From: Lingula anatina
Lineage: Eukaryota; Brachiopoda; Lingulata; Lingulida; Lingulidae
Assembly (NCBI RefSeq): GCF_001039355.2
Contig: NW_019774336.1
Coordinates: forward strand, 1 to 64,000
Direction of reading: 5' to 3'
Length of the DNA: 64,000 nucleotides
In this document: one piece after another, positions 36,961-48,513 of the stretch
How positions within the stretch are numbered: position 1 is the stretch's first letter
Layout: every line of letters starts with the position of its first letter
The notes under the pieces: generated by a model
Databases searched by the model: none
Seen by the model: the letters and a program-made list of their open reading frames with translations, nothing else
What the model was told of the DNA's origin: nothing
Program-made: the position numbers and the translations under genes

Positions 36961-38739
36961 TGTTTTCTGCTTTTTGTCTGTACATTTGACAGCTTTGCTG
37001 CCTTGTTTAAATATGGTATTAGGTATTTGCAAACTGGCAGCTGTGCTGTTCTTTTTTATCAAAGATGTGGAATCCATTTGTTGAAGCTGACAGCAGTCTT
37101 TCCGTGCATTTTTCTATTGACAGATATTATTTGTCAACTGCTATTTAAAGGTTTTGGTTTGGCAGATATACTAATTCAAATAATTAGATAACCTGTTGAT
37201 TTTTTTCCTTTTTTCCTTTTTATTTTATTTTATTATTTTTATTTTTGTTTTTTGGTGCATGAAACATAAAGGTAGCTTTTAGGTAAGGGATTACATACTG
37301 AAAAGATCTTGGGAAAAGCACTGTGCTATAATCATAGGGATTCTGATTGTCTTACATATTAAGATAACAAGTATTTCTGACAGGTTTGATCCAACCATCA
37401 TTATCTGTATCTGAAAATAGTAGGTCTATTTATTTTAAAGGTTTACTTTAAATGTCACATTAAAAAAGCTGTGACTGGAGGTCGTTTTTTTTTTTTTTTT
37501 TTTTTTTTTTTTGTCACTTCCTTGAATTTGACATATACATTTTTCCATTTTTGCACAGTAGTTTTGAAGATATTATGCATTGTCAGATATGCAAGCATGC
37601 ATCATTTTTGGTTTTGAAAAAGTTGAATTTGTATTTTTGGCAATGGAGCATTAATTGTACAAATATTGAATGTAGCTAGTTGATACATAGCTGTTTTTGA
37701 CTCTAAGAATTAAGAACATTGTCAAGACTATTACATTTTGCTCTAGGAGCTGATTTAAAAGTTTGAAAAAATGGCAGTTGGGATTTCTTGTGAAAAGGAA
37801 TTTATTCATAGCAGATTTTGTTTATACAAATTTTTGATTTAAACCATTTTGTTGAACAGTCCAGTGGAATATTACTCTGGTGTCTTTAACAAGTTTGTGT
37901 TAATTTTGGACTGCCTCTCTCTCTTGAGTTCCCAAGTCCCTAATTCAAAAATATCTTAACAGTTCATATTTTAAGAACATATTTTTCTCCACCTGACTTA
38001 CATTAAAAAAAGGAAATGGGAAGACTACAGAAGGCAGTAATTGCTTTAAGATCCTATAGGGATTCTTGAACTTTTACCTCATACAGGAGCCTGCTCAATC
38101 TTTACTCAGGTGACCCTTTTGTCCCAGGTCCTGTTGTCAAAATGTAGTCATAGAGTCATGTGTTAACTGATTAATGAGTTAGTGGAGTTATGCTACAACA
38201 GTGATACATAGTCCCAGTTTGCTGTGGTGAACTATCTTTCAAAACATGCCCGGATTCACAGATGCAGATACATCTCTCCCAAATGCACTTGATTGATCCT
38301 TGTCTAAGTGAAACATTAATTGTAGATTTAAAAGCAATGTTCATTATTCTCATGCAGTGCTGTCCTATTATCAGGCAGATAGGTAGGGAGAAAGACAGAC
38401 ATACAGATCAGTGGGAATGCAGAAATACATGTAGACACACAGGCAGACAGATGAACAGACTTACAGACAGACAAACAGACAGATAGGCTGATGTAAAGAT
38501 GAATCAAAGGCAGCCAAGCAGATAGACAGATGGGTAGACTGGTGTGAGGATGGATATATACAGGCATACTAAACTTATCACTAAACATCTATTTTGACAG
38601 AGATGGTTAACCAGGAAAACTTACAAACGAACTCTTCAGTTAAATAGATAGCTTTGTCACTTCTGTCAGCATATCTGTTGTGTATTAGTCCACATCCCAA
38701 AGCTCCAAAGATAAAATTGATATGTACAAATGATATATT
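36961..38739. other. Non-coding span with poly-T and CAGA-type repeats
   Basis: Contains a 28-base poly-T at 37485-37512 and a degenerate CAGA/CAGACA tetranucleotide region at about 38388-38540, which creates Ser/Cys-rich and Thr/Asp-rich shadow frames on the two strands. Confidence 0.55.
38388..38540. repeat. Degenerate (CAGA)n repeat
   Basis: Many interrupted CAGA, CAGACA and CAGATA words over about 150 bases. Confidence 0.8.
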
Positions 38740-38912
38740 CAGGCCCATAGCCAGCAATTTCAAAGGTGGGGGGGGGGTCTTTTTCTGAAAAAGTGGACCT
38801 TTTACCATGAAACCTTCTTGTATCTAGATCAATTTTTACTCAGAGCGGACCTTTTCCCAGCAAATATGGGTGGTTCCTTTGAACCCCTTGAACCCCCCTG
38901 GCTATGGGCCTG
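38740..38912. mobile_element. AGCCAGCAATTTC dispersed element, copy 2
   Basis: Ends CAGGCCCATAGCCAG and CTGGCTATGGGCCTG are a perfect 15-bp inverted repeat, the best-preserved of the three copies in this window. The body keeps AAAAGTGGACCTTTTACCAT and GCGGACCTTTTCCCA, and has a poly-G tract near the left end. Non-coding. Confidence 0.75.
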
Positions 38913-41389
38913 GTATTTTTAAAACATTGCAGCTAGGAATCCCTTGGCTGTGCTAGACAAACCAAATCTGTGTAATATTTGAAAGGTCTGGAAAGTGGTG
39001 TGATCCACTTAATTGTGTACCACCTATCTTAGCAGGTCATTTAATTAAATTAACTAATTTAATTATTTTTTGTGTATTAATTTTCAAATGATGAAATACA
39101 ATGGATATCAAATGTGTTCAATTAATTGATTTTTTGAACAAATGCAAAAATCTGGTTATGTGAAGAATTATACTCTTACTGAAGATGATAGAATATTCCA
39201 ACAGAAACTTACATCTGTGAATTCAATAAAATCTATCTAAAACAAAATGCATCATTCAACCAACTCAGTAATTTATCATAATATAAAAATTTCAGAGTCG
39301 TTTAAATTACCGTCATCATTAGTATCATACAGAAATCTGGGTATCTTGAAGATCTACAGTATCACATCTTTGCATCTAACAATAAGTGTGTTTTAAAATT
39401 CAAGAATGTGGCAGACTCCTTGGGACTTGATTCAGCTTCCATTGGTTAAATAAAACTAACCAAATTTAGGGCAATAGCACTTTTATGGACTCCCTTCTTA
39501 AATTTGATTGATTTTGATGAGCAGTGTGACATTTTAAAGGTGAAGAACCTCTACTGATCCTGACTGTTCAGATCTTTTTTTCCTCTTTGCTTGTTGTCCT
39601 GTTCATTTTCATTTAGATGGTAGACAGACATAACATAAGGCAGCCATTGGCACAACCTTGATGGATAATGCAGTATACAGCAATTTAATTCCTAATTTGA
39701 CAGGATATTGGGCACCTACATATACATGGAGGGATATAAATAAGTGCCATCATGTTTAACATAAATTTGAGTGTGAGCATGGTAAAAAAGTGTTTAGCAC
39801 TTAGTTTATTTACTCGTAATGTATAAGATAGGATATGTGGTACTTGGCGGTTATGGATATCCATACTTGATGAGAACAGTATCTGTTCTGAAGAACATGA
39901 TTATTTGTAATAGCTTCCTGGAAATGTAGCCAATATTGTTTTCATCCATTTTCAGTATAATTCATAGATGAGTTTCTGCCACTGATGGCATGATATCAGC
40001 ATGCAGTCTATCATCTTATGGGATTAAGAAGAAAATATGGATCCTTGTAAACAAATCATGAGATTTGCAATGCTGAAGCCTTCAAGGATCAGTAATTGGC
40101 TTTCTCTGTTCAGGTGTGAGATATGCATTGTCATGTATTGATTTGTTTAGATACTCAGCCTTGGACTTCATTTGTCTGAAATTCCTACAATCTACAGCAC
40201 TATAAGCTGGCTGTGATCATCTGTGGGTTATCTCTGACGTATATTGGAACTTGATGGTTATATTTTTGGAGGCGTCCAAACCTAACAAATGAGTGAACAA
40301 TCTTAAAACAAATACATTCAATTACATACTTGTGTGAACACTAATTTAAAAGAAAAGAAGTATATAACAGAATAAATAAACAGTATTGAACAGAAAGGCA
40401 AATATACATACGTGACCATTTATATACTATTTTACTATTTCAAGGGCTCATGACACACATGCAATTTCAAAAGGAGCTGCACATTTTATGAAATCTCATG
40501 TTATGTTGACAACCATCTGTTGCAATACTATATTATGCAAGTAACCTGTAAAAGCAAGATGGTTTTAGTTTGCAAAGATGGGGGTGGCAGTAGATTAATG
40601 CTAACAGTCCTACACAATCACATTAACCAGATATAATTAATAAAAGTCCTGTTGACCTGACAAGAAGGAGGATATTGCTGCCTGGATCCGTAATGATCAT
40701 TAATGTCATCTTTGTGATGCACTTTATGATAGGAAGATACAAGCTTAGAAGACATACATACTTTTTTGTGTTTTAATGGCTGTGGTTGGTTTTCTGAGTA
40801 ACAAGGTTTGAATCAAGACTGACAGGTGTTGGAGGCAGAAACAAGGAAAGGCGGTTGAATCAATATCAAACCCTTTAGTCTGTTGACTTTGACTAATAGC
40901 TTAATTTATTCTCAGGTTTTCTCAGTTCTCTGGGTCCTCACAAATGCTGAGTGCTATCATAAGCTTGGTGTTCTAGGCAGAATAAAGACTTGCAGTTAAG
41001 AGAGGGCTGAATTGATAAGGCCTCCTATCAGTACTTGGTTTGGTCCACTTACTTTGTGATATTTGATGTATGAACCCAGAGCAAACAATGGTGATTGGTG
41101 AAAAAAAAAACGCTTTTGAAACATATCACAAGAGTTTGCTTTAAAGATGCTGTTCTTTATGGTGATGCTACTAGTTGATGATGAAAGATTTGGGCTGATA
41201 GGATGTTGGGATGGGAGGAAGAATAAACTGCTATCTCTGTCCTTGTATTGAGATGTGATTTAGAATAGTGAGCTTGTTTTTGTAGGTATGCTAACACAGT
41301 AGTAGTATTATGCAAGTGGGTTTAACAGTAGGTTTGTTTTGGAATGTATAAAGGTTGAGGCATTGTGTCCATGCATGAGAAGTTGGGAT
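38913..41389. other. Non-coding span
   Basis: About 2.5 kb of AT-rich DNA. No gene, repeat or element was recognised. Confidence 0.5.
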
Positions 41390-41947
41390 GTGTGGGAGAA
41401 GTGGGTTTACAATGCATTTGGATGTGCAGAGAAGTGGGTTGTGTCAATTGGGATCTTTGGGTGAAGTGGGTTGTGTTTGTATATGTGGGAGAAGTGGGTT
41501 GTGTTGGGATGTGTAGAAGAAGTGGGTTGTGTTGAGATGTGTGGGAAAAGTGGGTTGTGTTAGGATACTTGGGCAAAGTGGGTTGTGTTGGGATTCTGCC
41601 TGTGAAAATAAATTGTTGTCATGTTCCGGAAAAGTGGGCTGTGTTGCAATTCTGCTTGTAGTTGTGCAAGTTAAGTGGGTTGTGTTGGGATATGCAGAAG
41701 AGGGCTGTGGTGGGAAGTTTGGGAGAAGTAGGTTGTGAGAAAAGACTGTGTTGAGTTATTTCTGTAAAAGCATATCGTGTTGGAATGTATGGTAAAGGAA
41801 GACTGTGTTGGGATATGTGTGGGAATATGGGTTGTGTTGGAATACTCAGTAAGAGTGCATGGGTTACAAAGGAGGTGGGCATTGTGTTGGGGTGTACTGG
41901 AGAAGGGGGTTGTGTTGAGATTTCCCCTAGACAAGTGGGTTGTGTTC
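41390..41947. repeat. Minisatellite, about 28-32-bp unit, G/T-rich strand
   Basis: About eighteen degenerate units carry GAAGTGGGTTGTGTTGGGAT and variants with GTGTGGGA spacers. The + strand is rich in G and T. On the - strand the array reads as Thr-His-Pro-rich frames (NTTHFSHTSQHNP), which are by-products of the repeat and not a gene. Confidence 0.9.
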
Positions 41948-44591
41948 TGTTGTAGGTATTATATTTAGAATAAACCTAGCTCAGTATATTGAAATGCAGA
42001 TATCCTTTGTAGTAGTCACATGTAAACATTTATAGCAGCTGAACAACATTTCAAAATGTGTAAACACTAATTTAAAAATGTTCTCCCAGGAGAGGTGAGC
42101 TTTATCACTTAAAGCAAGCCAAACTTAGTTGCATTTAAGGAGTTTGCCTCAGTTTGTATGCTACAGTCCTCATAAACAAAACTTGTCACCCATTTATAAA
42201 AAATTCTTTTTGATATATGGAATCTCAAACTTTGATTTACACCATAACAAGGTTAGGCCATTATGGGGCTGCTTTATCATCCACCACAAATGGTACATGA
42301 TCAATATACAGGTAATTTTTTTGTGTGTGTGTGTTCAGTATCTTCATCATTAAATAATTCATAATCTCTTAGCTAATGTGTTTTCCAGAGCCTGCTTATT
42401 TCATTTCACAGAGGAAGAACCCTTAATTCAGCTTACTAGGAGGACATTTTTGATACTGGATATGTCACAAGGAATTTTAGATTTGTAGCTTGTAACACTG
42501 TGTAAAATTCCTTAGTTTTGGCTTCACCAGTTTCTCAATCTCCCTTTCATGTAAAGATGTATCATATGACAATTTCATAACTTGTTCAATATTGCACTCT
42601 AACATACACATATTCTCAGATATGTGCTAATTTTACTGGAATGATAGCTATTTCACCTACCCATATTTTATCTTCCTGTGCTCATGTCCTACTTCGAACC
42701 CTTTGATGATTTTTTGCCATGAAAAATGCTATTTTGGTTGTGGACTTGCATGTATCTAGTCAGTATCTGCATGCAGGCACCCCTTCTTTACATGTGTGAA
42801 GTAAATGTTGAGAAAATTTTGTTGCATAGAAAGCCTTTGAATGAAACTGAATGTGCATTTAGTGTTCAATAACGATAATAGTAATATTTATTGTAGTTAT
42901 TTTTATGTAGATGTTGGAGTTTGGAATGCTTCTCAGATGAAAGATATTTAAGATGTAATTATTGTGTTGAAATGTTATGGGAATGAAGTGTTGAGATAGT
43001 AGGAGAAGGGATTCTGTAGTAAAGTAGAGGACTCATTAAGATAAATCTCTTCAATCTTTTCAGTGGGGAAAATTGTGGATTTTACAGATACTGTTTTTTT
43101 AAGTCATTAATTCTTAACACTCCAACATTCACTTTACAGTGGCACCAGACACTTGCCATGTATACTTGCTGAAAAGTGATGTTAAAACCAAGAAATGACT
43201 AAATTGCTGTAGGTGTTCTGCAGCTTGATTGATGATGTGACCTCATAGTAACTACATGAGAACCTTCAGTCTTAGGATACACAAAAGGGCAACTTTTTGT
43301 ATACGTGCTATTGAGCTGCAGTAATTCATAACTAAGAACTATTGCAGCGAGAGTGTAAATGCTGTACTTACCATGCAGATGATTTTAGGTGCCTGCATAG
43401 ATGCTTCCTCGTATTGCTGTCCAGTAATCTGAGGTGCAATATATATTGTGTGGATATTCAAAATTGTTTATGATTTTTTTTTAAACTTGAAATGTAAAAG
43501 AAAATGGAGCAAATGATATTTTGGATTTAACAGGTGTGATATCTTCAGCTTGGCTGAAAATTTTTTTTTTTGATAAACTTCTAGAAGGCTATTTTTTAGG
43601 AGGTTACGGAGTTGACTTCTTTTATTTGTATGCAGGACATAAATGTTAATGAAATAAGTTGTGCATGCAAAAGAGGACTTTAATCACTTGCACTGAACAT
43701 ACATCATACAGTGAATATATTATTCCATTATGACATTTATATGTAAATGATTACTTGTTTGTCCTACTCTGCTGTGAGGCTGTATTACAAGGTCATATTG
43801 TAAACTTGAGCATCATTAAGTGTACCTTAAATTTAAGTTACAAGAGTTTGTAAGTCCGAGACTTACAAGAGTTTTGAGAATACCGTGTAAGTCAAAGTTA
43901 CAAATTCACGTAAATAGTTACAAATTGTTGTAAGTTACAAAGTTTTGAGAATACGGCCCCTGATCATTCTACCATTTCATGCCTTATAAACCATCTTTGT
44001 CAGAATTCATAAAAATAATTAGACTTCAAGTTTTTAACTGGGAACATATTAGAGAACTGTTTATTTTGGAAAAAAATTAAGTTATTTTATTGCAAAATAA
44101 AACATATTTGATAATGAAAAAAATTATAAGATAGAGTTAATAGATAACTTTATACTTTGCTTTCCTGTTTGGCCATTATCAGAAAGTTATTTTTCTTACT
44201 TTAAAGGGGCATAATGATCATTAGACCTGCCAGTTCAACATGTATCATGACATATAAGTGGTGATGTGTTTTAGGATCAACAAAATTATTGTGTCTCTTC
44301 AAGGCGTCTGTTCTCAGTGCTGTGTCAGTGAATTTAATTGTAATTTATCCCTGTATATGACCCTGAAATGAAACTGAGACTGTTAACTTATGAGAAGTTA
44401 TCCATCACATTGGCAGATCCATTTTTTTTTTTTTTTTTGCTTCACTTCACTTGTCATCCTTGCAGAAGAGGTGGCAGGGACAATTTGTTATTATATTTTT
44501 GGAACAGAGATGGTAAGAACAAGTTGATTTCATCTCATGTCACTCACTGGTCACACCATGTTTTTGGTAGAAAAGTGGAGGTCCAACTTTC
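41948..44591. other. Non-coding span
   Basis: No supported gene. A small repetitive block at about 43838-43962 repeats GTTTTGAGAATAC and GTTACAAATT, and may be part of a MITE. A T-rich run lies at 44421-44438. Confidence 0.45.
43838..43962. repeat. Short internal repeats, possible MITE end
   Basis: GTTTTGAGAATAC occurs twice (about 43873 and 43942) and ACTTACAAGAG / GTTACAAGAG-like words recur, with partial inverse matches (GTAAGTCCGAGACTTAC). Limits are not clear. Confidence 0.35.
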
Positions 44592-44595
44592 TTAA

Positions 44596-44819
44596 ATCCC
44601 CTTTACACTGGATGGCGTCCTTTCTGTGTCCTTTGTGCTGCGATGAAACTGGCATTGCTGAGGTCGTAAAAAGGAGGCACAAGCATCACTTTGGTTGCAA
44701 AATGAATGCTCAATGATAGGACAATTGTCGGCATGTAAAGTATTATGTTTTTTTTTTTAACTCTCAAAGAGGGTCGTGCAACTGGACGCAGAAAAGACGC
44801 CATCTAGTGTAAAGGGGGC
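44596..44819. mobile_element. 224-bp MITE with TTAA target duplication
   Basis: TTAA stands at 44592-44595 and 44820-44823. The inner ends are ATCCCCTTTACACTGGATGG and CCATCTAGTGTAAAGGGGGC, an imperfect inverted repeat of about 25 bp that continues into GGCGTC / GACGCC. The body is non-coding and the right half holds a 9-base T tract. A TTAA target is characteristic of piggyBac and Kolobok transposons; which one supplied the enzyme cannot be told from this sequence. Confidence 0.8.
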
Positions 44820-45253
44820 TTAAGCTAATGTTGGGGGCATGTGCCCACTCTGTCTTCTTGACCTGCCATTGGATATGAATAAGACAACAATTTATATTTA
44901 TTATGTACCTGGAGTCTAAAAAAATTACCACCAAAATTTCTGTTTAAGATAAGATAATCTATAATTATACTGAAAAAACTTAGAGTGAAGCAGGCAAAAT
45001 ATATTTTTTCAATGATAAGGATTCGGGAAGTCTTATGAGTTTTTTGTGAAGTTTCTAAAAGCAGAAGAACTGTTTTGATTTCTTTTGTGTCAAGGGAAAT
45101 CGGATAATAGTTTATTGTTAAAACCCCACATATTACAGTAAGGCAGCCCTGATATGAACTGTCTGCAGAAAAACTGACTTTACTGTTATAAATGCCCAGA
45201 TACACATCAATGGACCACAAAGATTGACTCCTTCGTCTGGCATACCCACTAAC

Positions 45254-45254
45254 N
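45254..45254. other. Assembly gap mark (single N)
   Basis: A single unknown base between CCCACTAAC and GCGGGGGCACTCG. No flanking duplication was seen here. Confidence 0.99.
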
Positions 45255-45821
45255 GCGGGGGCACTCGAATCTGGTCAGAGGTTACTTGACACGATGGAGA
45301 TATAGGCTACAGTGAAAAGGTTAGTGTCAAGTCAGCTCTGAAGCTCAGGGTGTACTAGGGAATTTATTACAACTGCCCGACATTCAGATACACAATAACA
45401 TAGATGTTCATTCTTATACAATGCGCGTGCTTTTGTGGTGGTTTATTGTACCAGAGTCAGTTGGCAGTATGAAACCCAGGTGCCATGGTTATTCATCCAT
45501 GAACTTATGTTGATGCTTATGTTTTCTTGTCCTAATATGTGTGTAGTGGAAGATTGAATCTGACTTTCAGTAGGGTGAAAAATAAAACAAATATGCTTTG
45601 GGTGTGTGACAAAGCCACCTCCATTGGAAAAGTCCTTATTTGAGTGGTGTGACGCAATGCTTGACATGTTCTGCAAAAGATTGGATGCAGGCCAGAGACT
45701 TTGAAAGAGAGGTTCTGTTCGAGCAATAAAAAGCTAATGATGCTTGAACCTTTACACACACCATGTTGTTGGGGGGAGTGGGGAGGTTGAAAAAAACTCA
45801 ACTTAATACACTTTCATCGGT

Positions 45822-45823
<2 letters not shown>

Positions 45824-45889
<66 letters not shown>

Positions 45890-45891
45890 TT
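45824..45891. repeat. (TA)n followed by poly-T
   Basis: About 24 TA units pass into 19 T. Likely length-variable. Confidence 0.95.
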
Positions 45892-46032
45892 AACTTTTTA
45901 TGTTATTTATGGGAATGGTTGGGGAGAGCAGGGCATTTATATAATTTGTATGAATAAATGACACATTGATAAGGATGTTATTTATTTAAAAGTATAATAA
46001 AAACCATGTGCGATTTTTAGTCATTTTCTCAG

Positions 46033-46056
46033 TCTATCTATCTATCTATCTATCTA
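46033..46056. repeat. (TCTA)n microsatellite
   Basis: About six TCTA units, followed by related ATCTATAT text. Confidence 0.9.
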
Positions 46057-47062
46057 CTCATATCTATATATCAATGTTGCCGTTTTTTACCCCAGAACAA
46101 AAAAATGAGAGACACTAAATAATAATACCATTATCAAATGATAAAAAAGAATCTGTGTAACATCTCAAGCAACAAACCCATTTTCCATGTCCTTCTTTCT
46201 TAGGATTCAAGACCACTATTAAAACAGGTTACCAAGAAAATTCCTAAATTCTCTCAGTTAATTGACAAACATTTTTTTACTAAAAGATACAAGTCAGAGT
46301 AAAGATCACCTGTTAACTGACTAAACTTGTTGACCTGTGAAGATCAGAGGAGAATTTTTAATGCACAGTAGTATCTGATCTTAGGGCAAGTAGAGTAAAC
46401 AGCACCATTCACATAGATTTGAATAGAAGTGTTTATTAATTAATCATGTTTTTCTGCACTAATGGGTACAAGCTTTGGTTACCACGTGCTTAGGCTGGAA
46501 GGTTTGAGGGGTCAATGGAGGATTGCCCCTAGACCTCTGCTATTAATTACTCCAAGATATGTGGGAATAGTGTTACCCATGACCTGAGTGGAGACCAAAT
46601 AGTGTGTAGGGTTAACTTTTGGAGGGAAGCAGTATCAGGGATACGTGGATGCAGTTGCATACAGATACAAGAACTCATAGGTGTCTCTGTGCTGGGACTT
46701 TTTAACTGTTTTCTATTTGGACACTTTATTCTGGGGTCCCCCACCACAGCACATTTCCAGCTGAGGTATACTATTGCACGGTTAGTGTTATATACACTAG
46801 AAGAGGCAAGCACTTGTAAACACTGCAGATTGACAACAGCCATAGAGCAGAACTAATAAAGAGTTGTGGAGGTTATTTTTAGCTAAGCAGGCAGGTACCT
46901 GAACGTGTAGAAAGTTTTGCCAAGAGAGGGAGCACCAAGAGCAGAGAAGTTTGAGTACATGTGCCATCTGACGCCTTGTATGTGTAAACACACACACATG
47001 CATGCTAGGGCCCTCAGGACATGCATATGACCCAGAACATAGGAGAGAAACCATGAGTTAAA

Positions 47063-47195
47063 ATGCCACATTCTGATGTAGAGGAATATACCACTGGCGA
47101 GGAGGCGTCCAAGGAAAAGCATACACCTAGAATCTATGTCTCCAGAAAGACCAGTAGGATTCTGATTAAGTTTCCTGATGGCAGCAATGTAGAAG
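47063..47195 (+). CDS. Alternative initiator exon (44 codons plus 1 base), unnamed gene
   Basis: ATG at 47063 opens 44 codons beginning MPHSDVEEYTTGEEASKEKH and ending RILIKFPDGSNVE, then one base and the donor GAAG|GTATTT, phase 1. A TGA at 47054-47056, two codons upstream in frame, fixes the start. A tiny out-of-frame ATG-AGT-TAA at 47053 precedes it and might lower translation. The first half is acidic and disordered-looking. The second half alternates basic and hydrophobic residues up to a DG turn, in the same relative place as DG in the leaders at 615 and 30092, though the RYTI ending is replaced. It is probably another first exon of the same gene. The donor is weaker than the others. 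No family is named. Confidence 0.6.
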
Positions 47196-48457
47196 GTATT
47201 TTTTAGGTGGTTTTAAATGTAGTGAGCAATAGTCTGGAAGTATAGATACGTAGTACAGCAGTCCAAATGTTAATGTTAAAGTAATGGTAACTGAAATGAT
47301 AGATAATAGGTGTAGACTACATTAGATTGAATGTAATTGAGCATGAAACAGAATAAGCAGACAACCAATTTTCGCTTATTTTTTTGAGAAGGCATATTCA
47401 TTGAAATTGATATATCAGTGGAGTGTAAAGTTAGTCTTTTGTTAAAAGGAAAAAGTTTGTTATTCAGAAGTACTCCACTTTTAAAAACATTTAGCGTTTA
47501 GAATAGAATAAACTGTACACAGTGAAACAGGAGGTCTATTTTCCTTTTAAAAAGAGCACTACACATTTGCCAATATTTACGTGATTGTAAAAGAAATACA
47601 ATAGTGTATTGGAAGTGGATATATGTTAGTCCATAGGTATGTGAAATACATGCACCACTTAAGCATAGGGTTGAAGGGGACAGTTAATACCTAGCAACAA
47701 AGTAGGCAATATAATACAGATCTCATTTACCTTTAAATACTCCCTTTTGGGTGGTAATGGAAGTTTTATTATTTTTAATGTAAGTATTATGGGTGTTATG
47801 GCGCTAACATAAACACATTTAATTCCTGATGTCTTCTTTGCAGTTGCTATGTACTCTGTTTGTATGGTCTGATGCTCCTTTGAGCATAGGAGGTGATATG
47901 GTAAACTGTATCCTGAAGTCTCTTGCCATTAATTTCAATCTTACTATAAGAGGGGTGTTTAAAGTTACCGTGAGATTGTAAAACGTTTGGTTCGTTTTCA
48001 CAGATATGCTTAGAGGAGCATCGGAGCATGCTTATTTCATATGTAACAACTGTATTGAAAATTTACAATGCATTTTGCGAGAATCTATAGCACTTAGAAT
48101 TTGAATCCATAAACAGCCAGAAATTTGATATTGAATGTAGCAGGGGACACATAGCATTGCAGCTGAAGTTGAAGAAAATGTTTAAAACAGAAGTGACACC
48201 TTGCATTTTGTTTGCCAACCTCAAGAATTGCCAAACGTAGATTTTACTTGACATTGTTTAAACATTTAGAATTGCTGGTTCATGTTGATGGTGATTGAAA
48301 ATACAAAATTTAACTAAAACTGTGCTGGTGTTTGTAGATCAGGGTCAATGTCTTCCAGCCAGTGCATGATTTGAAGCAGACAACAACCAGACAAAAATTG
48401 AGACCATATTTTGTAAACACATTGAACCCTTATATATTTGAAGTGCATAGATTTTTT

Positions 48458-48513
<56 letters not shown>

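Larger units (their letters stand above)
44824..47062. other. Non-coding span leading to the third leader exon
   Basis: Contains an assembly N at 45254, (TA)n plus poly-T at 45824-45891 and (TCTA)n at 46033-46056. From about 46,500 the composition is less AT-rich and may hold promoter and 5' UTR of the exon at 47063. Frames at 46547-46843 (minus) and 46602-46856 (plus) overlap one another and lack splice support. Confidence 0.4.

Noticed and set aside
36850-37191. 113-codon hydrophobic plus-strand frame resembling a membrane protein
   Set aside because: T-rich DNA gives Phe/Leu/Ile by default. It begins within a degenerate tandem array and has no splice or domain support.
41322-41968. Several Thr/His/Pro-rich or Gly/Cys-rich frames suggesting a repetitive secreted protein
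   Set aside because: They are translations of the minisatellite in several registers on both strands; none is favoured.
44825-45220. 131-codon minus-strand frame
   Set aside because: AT-rich and without splice signals at usable positions; no recognisable family. It abuts the TTAA element and looks like chance.
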